A stretch of 25,328 bases of DNA from an uncultured Flavobacteriaceae bacterium (GTDB lineage Bacteria > Bacteroidota > Bacteroidia > Flavobacteriales > Flavobacteriaceae): NCBI GenBank assembly GCA_947311815.1, contig CAMZMA010000211.1:1-25328 (forward strand), given 5' to 3'. Under the pieces are notes generated by a model that searched no databases, had not been told where the DNA came from, and was given only the letters and a program-made list of their open reading frames with translations. A program made the translations under genes and the position numbers. Positions 1 to 6,727 of this stretch are shown piece by piece; position 1 is the stretch's first letter, and the number at the start of each line of letters is the position of its first letter.

Positions 1-7
1 AATTATA

Positions 8-37
8 AAAAAAACCTCGCAATTACGAGGTTTTTTT
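8..37. terminator. Bidirectional intrinsic terminator
   Basis: A 12-bp perfect stem pairs positions 8-19 with 26-37 around a 6-nt loop. The core is CCTCG/CGAGG, flanked by A-runs on one side and T-runs on the other, so it reads as a Rho-independent terminator on both strands. It lies 88 nt beyond the stop codon of the minus-strand ketoacyl-ACP synthase and probably ends that transcript. It may also end a plus-strand gene lying left of the window. Confidence 0.85.
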
Positions 38-125
38 AGTTTTGATATTATGTCAGTTTGAAAGGTTTTTTTGTAAAAAAATCGTACCAAAAATTGGGTT
101 AACCAAAAAAAACTTTACCTCTTTT

Positions 126-1130
126 TTACCATCTAATAATTACACTTCCCCAAGTAAAACCACTACCAAAAGCAGCTAATACTACGAGGTCATTTTCTTT
201 AATTTTATCTTGTTCCCAAGCATCTGTCAATGCAATAATGATAGATGCTGCTGTGGTGTTTCCAAATTTTTGAATGTTATTAAATACTTGGTCATCATTT
301 AAACCAAAACGTTTTTGCACAAACTGAGAGATACGTAAATTAGCCTGATGCGGAATTAACATATCTATATCGGTAGCTTCTAAATTGTTTTTTGCTAATC
401 CTTCTTTAATCACTTCACTAAACCGAACTACGGCATTTTTAAAGACAAAAGTTCCATCCATGTACGGAAAATAAGATGTATCTTCTCCATTTGATGCTAT
501 AATTTCGGGTACCCAATTTCTAATATTTGGAGATTTTACAACTAATTTTTCAGCATATTTTCCTTCGCTATGTAAGTGTGATGATAAAATTCCTTTGTTA
601 TTGTCTTCGGTTCTTGTTAGTACACAAGCACCAGCTCCATCACCAAAAATCACAGAAACTCCGCGTCCTCGAGTCGTTTTGTCTAATGCGTTTGAATGAA
701 ATTCGGCACCAATAACCAATACGTTTTTGTACATTCCTGTTTTTATAAATTGATCTGCGGTAGAAATAGCATAAATAAAGCCAGAACATTGATTTCTAAT
801 ATCAATAGCGCCAATAGTTGGCATTTCTAACATATCTTGAATTTGAACACCACAACCAGGAAAAAAATAATCTGGACTTAGTGTTGCAAATACTATAAAA
901 TCGATATCATCTTTGGTTAAACCAGCACGTTTTATGGCAATTCTTGCAGCTTTTGCGCCCATAACAGCAGAAGTGTCTTCAGATCCTTTTTGTATCCATC
1001 TACGTTCTTTAATACCTGTTCTTTCCTGAATCCAAGCATCATTTGTATCCATTATTTGAGATAAATCATTATTAGTCACCACGCTTTCAGGAACATAGTA
1101 GCCTAAACCTGTTATTTTTGAATTATACAT
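126..1130 (-). CDS. fabH: Ketoacyl-ACP synthase III (FabH-type)
   Basis: This 334-aa protein has the length and layout of beta-ketoacyl-ACP synthase III, which condenses an acyl-CoA primer with malonyl-ACP to start fatty acid synthesis in the cytosol. The catalytic triad is visible: C115 in NQCSGF, H261 in PHQAN and N291 in FGNTTA. The glycine-rich FGDGAGA stretch and the C-terminal FGSGFTWGS motif also fit the family. It stands alone; the common FabH neighbours (plsX, rpmF, accB, accC) are absent here, so it may be a second KAS III copy rather than the main initiation enzyme. The start is the first ATG and lies 46 nt downstream of a good promoter -7 box. The family call is firm; assignment as the primary fabH is inferred. 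Confidence 0.88.
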   Translation of the reverse strand: MYNSKITGLGYYVPESVVTNNDLSQIMDTNDAWIQERTGIKERRWIQKGSEDTSAVMGAKAARIAIKRAGLTKDDIDFIVFATLSPDYFFPGCGVQIQDMLEMPTIGAIDIRNQCSGFIYAISTADQFIKTGMYKNVLVIGAEFHSNALDKTTRGRGVSVIFGDGAGACVLTRTEDNNKGILSSHLHSEGKYAEKLVVKSPNIRNWVPEIIASNGEDTSYFPYMDGTFVFKNAVVRFSEVIKEGLAKNNLEATDIDMLIPHQANLRISQFVQKRFGLNDDQVFNNIQKFGNTTAASIIIALTDAWEQDKIKENDLVVLAAFGSGFTWGSVIIRW

Positions 1131-1175
1131 AATTTTATAGTTCTAATTTTAAGTTGTTTGCAAATTTATGAATAC

Positions 1176-1208
1176 CAAACTTACTAATTTTAAAGGATTC
1201 TCACAAAA
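1176..1208 (-). promoter_or_regulatory. Bacteroidota-type promoter for the KAS III gene
   Basis: On the minus strand the sequence TAAGTTTG (plus positions 1176-1183) matches the Bacteroidota -7 consensus TAnnTTTG. A TTG (plus 1204-1206, within a T-run) lies 20 nt upstream, which is the usual -33 spacing. A second match, TAAATTTG at 1161-1168, lacks a well-placed -33 element. Transcription would start near 1169 and give a leader of about 40 nt. The assignment rests on motif and spacing only. Confidence 0.6.
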
Positions 1209-1243
1209 ATGAAGAGTAAATATTTTTTTTAAAAATAATGTTC

Positions 1244-1282
1244 TGTCATCTTGTCATAAATAATTATTTGGTATTTTTTTTG
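1244..1282 (+). promoter_or_regulatory. Possible htpG control region with TGTCAT direct repeat
   Basis: TGTCAT occurs twice in the same orientation at 1244-1249 and 1252-1257, an 8-nt period. The second copy overlaps a TTG that lies 18 nt before TATTTTTTTTG (1272-1282), a loose match to the TAnnTTTG promoter box. No CIRCE inverted repeat is visible. This could be an operator or promoter for the chaperone gene, but the evidence is weak. Confidence 0.28.
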
Positions 1283-1328
1283 ACTATCTAATAATCAGAA
1301 ATCATAAAAAACTAAAACAATATATATT

Positions 1329-3239
1329 ATGAGTAAAGGAAATATTAATGTATCGGTAGAAAATATTTTTCCGCTGATTAAAAAATTCTTGTATTCTGAT
1401 CACGAAATATTTTTACGTGAGTTAATTTCTAACGGAACAGATGCAACTACAAAACTAAAACACTTAATTTCTATTGGAGAAGTTAAATCCGATTTAGGCG
1501 ATGCTAAAATTGAAGTGAAGATTGATAAAGACAACAAAACATTAACTATTTCTGATCAAGGAATGGGAATGACTGCCGAAGAAGTAGAAAAATACATCAA
1601 TCAAATTGCTTTTTCTGGTGCCGAAGAGTTTTTAGAAAAATACAAAGATGACAAAAATGACACAGGTGTAATCGGTCACTTCGGATTAGGTTTTTACTCC
1701 GCTTTTATGGTGGCAGACAAAGTAGAAATCATCACAAAATCATACAAAGATGAACCCGCTGCACATTGGACTTGTGATGGATCGCCAGAATATACGTTGG
1801 TAGCACATGACAAAAAAGACCGAGGTACAGAAATTATTTTGCACATTGCTGATGATTCTACCGAGTTTTTAGAAGAAGGTAAAATTAGAGGATTGTTAAC
1901 CAAATACAATCGTTTTAATCAAGTGCCTATTAAGTTTGGAACAAAAGAAATAAACGATCCGAATTTTACGCCAAAAACAACAAAAGATAAAGACGGTAAA
2001 GAAACTACCGAACCTCACAAGCAAATTACGGTTGATAATATCATCAACAATCCAAATCCTGCGTGGACTAAAAAACCAGCGGATTTAGAGGACGAAGATT
2101 ACAAAAAATTCTACCAAGAATTGTATCCAACGCAGTTTGAAGAATCGTTATTTCATATCCATTTAAATGTCGATTATCCGTTTAACTTAACAGGAATTTT
2201 GTATTTCCCGAAGTTAACACCCAATATGGATATTCAAAAGGATAAGATTCAATTGTATCAAAATCAGGTGTTTGTAACCGATAATGTAGAAGGTATTGTA
2301 CCCGATTTTTTACAAATGCTAAAAGGAGTGATAGATTCTCCAGACATTCCGTTAAACGTTTCTCGTTCTTATTTACAAGCAGACGGTGCGGTTAAAAAGA
2401 TTTCTGGATACATCACCAAAAAAGTAGCCGATAAATTAACATCGTTGTTTAAAAACAATCGTGAAGATTTTGAAAAAAAATGGAACGATATCAAGGTAAT
2501 TATCGAGTACGGAATGTTATCAGAAGATAAATTCTTTGACAAAGCGAAAAAGTTTGCATTATACCCTACGGTTGACGGTTCCTTCTTTACTTTAGATGAA
2601 TTGCTAGAAAAAACCAAAGAAGCACAAACCGATAAAGACGGAAATCACATTGTATTGTACGCTGCAAATAAAGATGCACAACACAGTTATATTCAAGATG
2701 CAAAAGCTAAAGGATATGAAGTGATTTTGTTAGATTCACCAATAATTTCGCACTTGATGCAAAAATTAGAAATGTCTAATGATAAGGTGAAGTTTACACG
2801 TGTAGATGCAGATCATATCGATAATTTAATCAAAAAAGACGATACCGTAATTTCTAAATTATCTGATGATGAAAAAGAGAAACTAAAACCAATTATTGAA
2901 GAAGCTGTACCAAAAGAAACCTACACTGTTCAATTAGAGGCAATGGACTCTTCGTCATCGCCATTTATGATTACCATACCAGAATTTATGCGTAGAATGA
3001 AAGAAATGAGTGCTTCTGGCGGTGGCGGAATGATGGGAATGGGGAATTTACCAGAAATGTACAATTTGGTGGTGAATACAAATCACGAATTGGTCTCAGA
3101 AATTTTAAATACCAAAACAGAGAAAAAACAAAAACGTTTGATAAAACAAGCATTCGATTTGGCAAAATTATCTCAAAACTTATTGCACGGAGAAGAGTTA
3201 ACAAACTTTATAAAACGTAGCTATGAGTTGATAAAATAG
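1329..3239 (+). CDS. htpG: Molecular chaperone HtpG (bacterial Hsp90)
   Basis: The 636-aa product is a cytosolic ATP-dependent Hsp90 chaperone that forms dimers and helps client proteins fold under stress. The N-terminal GHKL ATPase domain is clear. It shows ELISNGTDA at 31-39 (N35 and D38 in the nucleotide-binding helix; most family members read SNASDA), DQGMGM at 76-81, and the lid/glycine motif GHFGLGF at 116-122. Middle and C-terminal dimerisation domains follow, and there is no eukaryotic MEEVD tail, as expected for bacteria. A charged stretch around residues 220-245 lies between the N and middle domains. The ATG start fits known HtpG N-termini (short lead-in, then INVSVENIFPLIKK). It is transcribed alone and ends at its own terminator. 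Confidence 0.96.
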   Translation: MSKGNINVSVENIFPLIKKFLYSDHEIFLRELISNGTDATTKLKHLISIGEVKSDLGDAKIEVKIDKDNKTLTISDQGMGMTAEEVEKYINQIAFSGAEEFLEKYKDDKNDTGVIGHFGLGFYSAFMVADKVEIITKSYKDEPAAHWTCDGSPEYTLVAHDKKDRGTEIILHIADDSTEFLEEGKIRGLLTKYNRFNQVPIKFGTKEINDPNFTPKTTKDKDGKETTEPHKQITVDNIINNPNPAWTKKPADLEDEDYKKFYQELYPTQFEESLFHIHLNVDYPFNLTGILYFPKLTPNMDIQKDKIQLYQNQVFVTDNVEGIVPDFLQMLKGVIDSPDIPLNVSRSYLQADGAVKKISGYITKKVADKLTSLFKNNREDFEKKWNDIKVIIEYGMLSEDKFFDKAKKFALYPTVDGSFFTLDELLEKTKEAQTDKDGNHIVLYAANKDAQHSYIQDAKAKGYEVILLDSPIISHLMQKLEMSNDKVKFTRVDADHIDNLIKKDDTVISKLSDDEKEKLKPIIEEAVPKETYTVQLEAMDSSSSPFMITIPEFMRRMKEMSASGGGGMMGMGNLPEMYNLVVNTNHELVSEILNTKTEKKQKRLIKQAFDLAKLSQNLLHGEELTNFIKRSYELIK

Positions 3240-3262
3240 TAAGGTAATTACATTATTTATTT

Positions 3263-3294
3263 AAACCTCTTTGTTTTTCAAAGAGGTTTTTTTT
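3263..3294 (+). terminator. htpG intrinsic terminator
   Basis: An 11-bp perfect stem (3263-3273 with 3279-3289, core CCTCTTTG/CAAAGAGG) closes a 5-T loop and runs into eight Ts at 3287-3294. It begins 24 nt after the htpG stop codon. Confidence 0.9.
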
Positions 3295-3319
3295 AATGGA
3301 TTTTAAATGAAATACTATA

Positions 3320-3327
3320 TATTTTTG
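3320..3327 (+). promoter_or_regulatory. Possible promoter -7 box for the xdhA-like/menE pair
   Basis: TATTTTTG matches the Bacteroidota TAnnTTTG box and lies 17 nt before the ATG at 3345, just after the htpG terminator. No clear TTG is seen at the expected -33 distance, so the call is tentative. If used, the leader would be only about 10 nt. Confidence 0.4.
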
Positions 3328-3344
3328 TACATTGCTCTCTGCTT

Positions 3345-4760
3345 ATGATACAATTTATACTCAACAATCAAACAATAAAAACCAAAGTAAATTCAGGAGT
3401 AACTTTACTCGATTTTATTAGAGAACACCAACAACTAAAAGGGACTAAAATTGGCTGTAGAGAAGGCGATTGTGGTGCGTGTACCGTGTTGGTAGGAGAA
3501 CTTATTAATGATAATGTTATTTACCAATCTATTACTTCGTGTATTTCGCCTTTAGGAAATGCAAATGGTAAGCACATTGTTACCGTAGAAGGAATTAATT
3601 TGCCCAAAGAACTCACTGTTGTGCAACAATCTATGGCAGATAATTTTGCAACTCAATGCGGATTTTGTACTCCAGGGTTTGTGGTTTCTATGACAGGTTT
3701 TGCTCTCTCTAATGATAAAATTCTTAATACATGTAATGATGCGATGAGCGGTAATATTTGCCGATGTACAGGTTATAAATCGATAGAAAAATCAGGTTTT
3801 GAAATTGAAAAAAAATTAGAAGAAAAGGATGCGAATCATCAAATAGGATGGTTAATTAAAGAAGGATTTATACCTGATTATTTTAAAACAATTCCCTTAA
3901 AATTAAAAGGCATAATGTATGTCACTTCGAGCGCAGTCGAGAAGCCTCTGAACAAAACAACCGTAGCCAATGGAACCGATTTATATGTACGTTACGCAGA
4001 CAAACTATCCGAAGAAAAAGTACACTTAATTTCGGATGATAAAACCTTGAAAGGGATTTCTTTTTCGGATGATATTTGTACTATCGGAGCAAATACCACC
4101 GTTACCGAATTATTAGCAAACAAAAAGTTGCGAAAGCAATTTTCTAAACTACCTGCTTTTTTAAAGTTGATTTCTTCTGAGCAAATCAGAAATATGGGAA
4201 CTTTAGGAGGAAACTTTGTAAACGCTTCACCAATTGGTGATATGTCTATTTTCTTTTTAGCGTTAAACTCGGTGCTGACCATTCAAGATGAAAGCGGAAA
4301 AACAAGACAAATTCCGTTTCAAAAATTTCATCAAAATTACAAACAGTACGATTTGCAAAAGGGCGAACTTATTAAAAGGATTTCGTTCTCTAAATTAAAA
4401 GAAAACGAGTTTTTTAATTTCGAAAAAGTAAGCAAACGAACCCATTTAGACATTGCCAGTGTAAACACAGCAGGTAGAATTACAGTACAAAACGGACAGA
4501 TTATTGACGCTCATTTTTCTTTAGGAGGCGTTGCAGCAATTCCGAAATATTTAGAAAAAACCAATCAATTTTTAGTAGGAAAAGTACTCAATACAGCAAC
4601 TGTAAAAGAAGCCGAAGCAGTATTACAATCAGAAATTACACCAATTAGCGATGTTAGAGGAAGTAATATTTATAAACGATTATTAGCAAAACAATTATTT
4701 TTTGCACATTTTATCACGTTGTTCCCAAAAAAGTTAGCCCATTTTTTTGATGAAGAATAA
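3345..4760 (+). CDS. Xanthine dehydrogenase-family small subunit (2x[2Fe-2S] + FAD)
   Basis: This 471-aa protein has the domain order of the small subunit of xanthine dehydrogenase and related molybdenum hydroxylases. A plant-type [2Fe-2S] domain carries C38, C43, C46 and C66. A helical [2Fe-2S] domain carries C105, C108, C139 and C141. A FAD-binding domain runs from about 205 (NGTDLYV, then GTLGGNFVNASP near 286) and a CO dehydrogenase flavoprotein C-terminal domain follows. All eight cluster cysteines are present, so electron transfer should be possible. The molybdopterin large subunit and XdhC-type factor usually found beside it are absent; the next gene is menE, overlapping by 11 nt. Residues 193-202, between the iron-sulfur and FAD parts, are encoded by a palindromic repeat (3921-3950). 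The true substrate is unknown. Confidence 0.85.
   Translation: MIQFILNNQTIKTKVNSGVTLLDFIREHQQLKGTKIGCREGDCGACTVLVGELINDNVIYQSITSCISPLGNANGKHIVTVEGINLPKELTVVQQSMADNFATQCGFCTPGFVVSMTGFALSNDKILNTCNDAMSGNICRCTGYKSIEKSGFEIEKKLEEKDANHQIGWLIKEGFIPDYFKTIPLKLKGIMYVTSSAVEKPLNKTTVANGTDLYVRYADKLSEEKVHLISDDKTLKGISFSDDICTIGANTTVTELLANKKLRKQFSKLPAFLKLISSEQIRNMGTLGGNFVNASPIGDMSIFFLALNSVLTIQDESGKTRQIPFQKFHQNYKQYDLQKGELIKRISFSKLKENEFFNFEKVSKRTHLDIASVNTAGRITVQNGQIIDAHFSLGGVAAIPKYLEKTNQFLVGKVLNTATVKEAEAVLQSEITPISDVRGSNIYKRLLAKQLFFAHFITLFPKKLAHFFDEE
3921..3950 (+). repeat. Interspersed palindromic repeat inside the xdhA-like gene
   Basis: The stretch contains CACTTCGAGCGCAGTCGAGA, a sequence type I know from intergenic regions of many Flavobacteriia (its complement reads TCTCGACTGCGCTCGAAGTG). 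Its arms CTTCGA and TCGAGAAG can form an imperfect hairpin. It starts exactly at codon 193 and is read through in frame as VTSSAVEKP, in the linker before the FAD-binding domain. Related TCGA/GAGCGAAG words occur at 6613-6650. That it is a repeat is judged from memory of the family, not from a genome count. Confidence 0.6.
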
Positions 4761-5808
4761 AAATTTTCATAAAGATTTTCAGCTTAATGGAAAATTATTT
4801 TCTTCGGTAGAAGAACTGTTGTTTTTTTCTAAAAATCTATCGGATTCTACACAACAATTTTTACACAATTGGTTTTCTGATGATGATTTTCTTATTGTAC
4901 AAACATCGGGTTCTACAGGAAAGCCAAAATCCATCAGAATAAACAAAGAGTGTATGATAAATAGTGCTTTAGCTACAGGAACATTCTTTAGTTTACCTGA
5001 AAAAACATCAGCTTTATTGTGTTTGTCAACTCATTATATTGCTGGTAAAATGATGTTGGTTCGTGCTTTAGTTTTAGGGTGGGAATTAGATATTGTTTCT
5101 CCTAATTCGCAACCATTACGTGGAATAAAAAAAGTGTATGATTTTACTGCGATGGTCCCCTTGCAATTGTATAATTCTTTGGATAATTTAGAGTGTGTTA
5201 AAAAACTTATTGTTGGTGGAGGCGTGGTTTCTAATCAATTGCAAAAGAAAATACAAGCTGTTTCTACACAAATTTTTGCCACTTACGGAATGACTGAAAC
5301 GGTAACGCATATTGCCGTTAAAAAATTGAATCATGTGTTGTTACATCGAATGGAGCAGTCCTATTATCAGCTTCTTCCTGATATTAAAATATCTCAAGAT
5401 GATAGAAAATGTTTAGTGATTGATGCGCCTAAAGTAGCATCAAAAGTAATTGTTACCAATGATGTTGTAAAAATAATTTCTGAAAAAAAATTCGAATGGT
5501 TGGGGCGTTTTGACAATGTGATTAATTCTGGTGGGGTAAAATTGCATCCAGAGCAAATAGAGAAAAAGTTATCTAAAATAATAAAACAACGATTTTTTGT
5601 TGCAGGAGTTTTTGATGAAACTTTAGGTGAAAAACTAATTTTATTGGTAGAATCTGATAAACTTCCTAATCTTAAAGCTAAAATTTCAAGCCTTACATTG
5701 ATTTCAAAATTTGAAATTCCTAAAGATATTTATTTTGTAAATACATTTGTAGAAACGGAAACAAAAAAAATCCAACGTATAAAAACATTGGATTTACTGG
5801 GTTTGTGA
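4750..5808 (+). CDS. menE: o-Succinylbenzoate-CoA ligase (MenE), short Bacteroidota form
   Basis: The 352-aa protein belongs to the AMP-forming acyl-CoA synthetase (ANL) family. It shows the phosphate-binding loop SGSTGKPK (residues 53-60), the ATYGMTE motif (177-183), the hinge region GRFDNVINSGG (252-262) and a C-terminal lysine at K340 in TKKIQR, the expected catalytic lysine. MenE joins CoA to o-succinylbenzoate in menaquinone synthesis. The length of about 350 aa matches the compact Bacteroidota MenE rather than the longer Proteobacterial form. ATG 4750 is preferred over the adjacent TTG at 4747. The gene overlaps the xanthine dehydrogenase-like gene by 11 nt, suggesting translational coupling. 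No other men genes are present. Another small-acid CoA ligase remains possible. Confidence 0.82.
   Translation: MKNKNFHKDFQLNGKLFSSVEELLFFSKNLSDSTQQFLHNWFSDDDFLIVQTSGSTGKPKSIRINKECMINSALATGTFFSLPEKTSALLCLSTHYIAGKMMLVRALVLGWELDIVSPNSQPLRGIKKVYDFTAMVPLQLYNSLDNLECVKKLIVGGGVVSNQLQKKIQAVSTQIFATYGMTETVTHIAVKKLNHVLLHRMEQSYYQLLPDIKISQDDRKCLVIDAPKVASKVIVTNDVVKIISEKKFEWLGRFDNVINSGGVKLHPEQIEKKLSKIIKQRFFVAGVFDETLGEKLILLVESDKLPNLKAKISSLTLISKFEIPKDIYFVNTFVETETKKIQRIKTLDLLGL
5763..5795 (-). terminator. yebC terminator lying inside the end of menE
   Basis: On the minus strand an 11-bp stem (plus 5785-5795 with 5768-5778, one T-G wobble, core ATCCAA/TTGGAT) is followed directly by eight Ts (plus A-run 5763-5770). 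It lies 26 nt beyond the yebC stop codon and within the last codons of the convergent menE gene, so the same bases serve as menE coding sequence and as the yebC terminator. Confidence 0.7.
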
Positions 5809-5820
5809 AAAGAATTTTTT

Positions 5821-6537
5821 TTACATCTCCATACTATGATACACATGTTGTACGTCATCATCTTCTTCTAAACGTTCTAAAAGTTTCTCAACATCGGCTT
5901 GTTGTTCTTCATTTAATTTGGTTGTAGTTGTTGGGATTCTTTCAAATCCAGATGATAAAATTTCTACTTTATTATCTTCAAAAAAGGTTTGTAAAGCTCC
6001 AAATTGCTCAAAAGGCGCATACACAATTACACCTTCATCATCTACAAAAACTTCTTCTACATCAAAATCGATGAGTTCTAATTCTAACTCTTCCATATCA
6101 ATAGAAATGTCTTCTTTTTTTACGGTAAAGTTACAGGTATGATCAAACATGAAAATTACAGAACCTGAGGTTCCGAAATTACCATTACACTTATTAAAAA
6201 CAGCTCTTACGTTGGCAACGGTTCGGTTATTATTGTCAGTTGCGGTTTCTATAACCACTGCAATTCCGTGAGGTGCATATCCTTCAAATAACACTTCTTT
6301 ATAATCTGCGGTATCTTTGTCTGATGCTTTTTTTATAGCGCGCTCTACATTGTCTTTGGGCATATTTGCTGCCTTTGCATTTTGCATTACAGCTCTTAAT
6401 CTTGAATTGGTTTCAGGGTTTGGACCACCTTCTTTTACTGCCATTACAATATCTTTACCAATACGCGTAAAGGTTTTTGCCATAGCAGACCAACGTTTCA
6501 TTTTTCTTGCTTTCCTAAATTCAAATGCTCTTCCCAT
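5821..6537 (-). CDS. yebC: YebC/PmpR (TACO1) family protein
   Basis: The 238-aa product has the full-length YebC/TACO1 fold. The basic N-terminus MGRAFEFRKARKMKRWSAMA, the conserved MAVKEGGPNPETNSRLR region and the AKAANMPKDNVERAIKKA helix are typical. Members were first named transcriptional regulators, and more recent work links the family to translation on the ribosome; which applies here cannot be told from sequence. The start is the family's standard ATG. It converges on menE with only 12 nt between the stop codons. The neighbouring minus-strand carboxyltransferase gene lies 187 nt upstream, with repeats in between. Confidence 0.93.
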   Translation of the reverse strand: MGRAFEFRKARKMKRWSAMAKTFTRIGKDIVMAVKEGGPNPETNSRLRAVMQNAKAANMPKDNVERAIKKASDKDTADYKEVLFEGYAPHGIAVVIETATDNNNRTVANVRAVFNKCNGNFGTSGSVIFMFDHTCNFTVKKEDISIDMEELELELIDFDVEEVFVDDEGVIVYAPFEQFGALQTFFEDNKVEILSSGFERIPTTTTKLNEEQQADVEKLLERLEEDDDVQHVYHSMEM

Positions 6538-6606
6538 TTCTATTTGTTTCTATTTTATTATTTGTATTATTTTGTTTGTATCTGAGTTTTTTGCGTCTAA
6601 TCTAAA

Positions 6607-6650
6607 TTTGGTGTCTGAGCGAAGTTTGGTGTCTGAGCGAAGTCGAAGAC
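6607..6650. repeat. Tandem 18-bp duplication with flavobacterial repeat core
   Basis: The 18-mer TTTGGTGTCTGAGCGAAG occurs twice back to back (6607-6624 and 6625-6642). The second copy continues into TCGAAGAC, giving the GAGCGAAGTCGAAGA core common in flavobacterial intergenic repeats, with GTCT/AGAC ends that can pair (6631-6634 with 6647-6650). It lies between yebC and the carboxyltransferase gene. Confidence 0.7.
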
Positions 6651-6727
6651 ATTACTATTCACTAACAACTATTTACTATTTACTAACTACTAATCACTAA
6701 CAACTAACAACTAACAACTAATCACTA
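6651..6727. repeat. Degenerate 7-bp tandem repeat tract 1 (11 units)
   Basis: Eleven consecutive 7-mers all end in ACTA on the plus strand (ATTACTA, TTCACTA, ACAACTA, TTTACTA and so on). On the minus strand they read TAGTNNN. The first TAG on that strand is the stop codon of the carboxyltransferase gene (6725-6727), so the tract begins exactly at the end of that gene. Tracts of the same period and related consensus occur at 11203-11265 and 20554-20651. Confidence 0.85.

Noticed and set aside
94..106. GGTTAACC palindrome as a second terminator or operator downstream of the KAS III gene
   Set aside because: Short, imperfect beyond 8 bp, common by chance in AT-rich sequence, and a much better terminator lies at 8-37.
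4747..4749. TTG as the menE start
   Set aside because: An ATG follows at once (4750) and is much the better start.
6317..6700. 127-aa plus-strand open frame over yebC
   Set aside because: Mostly antisense to the well-supported yebC gene, and its end is translated repeat (SLVSERSLVSERSR from the 18-bp duplication).
6651..6727. CRISPR-like array
   Set aside because: The unit is 7 bp with no spacers and the copies are degenerate; no cas genes are present. The same applies to the other two tracts.
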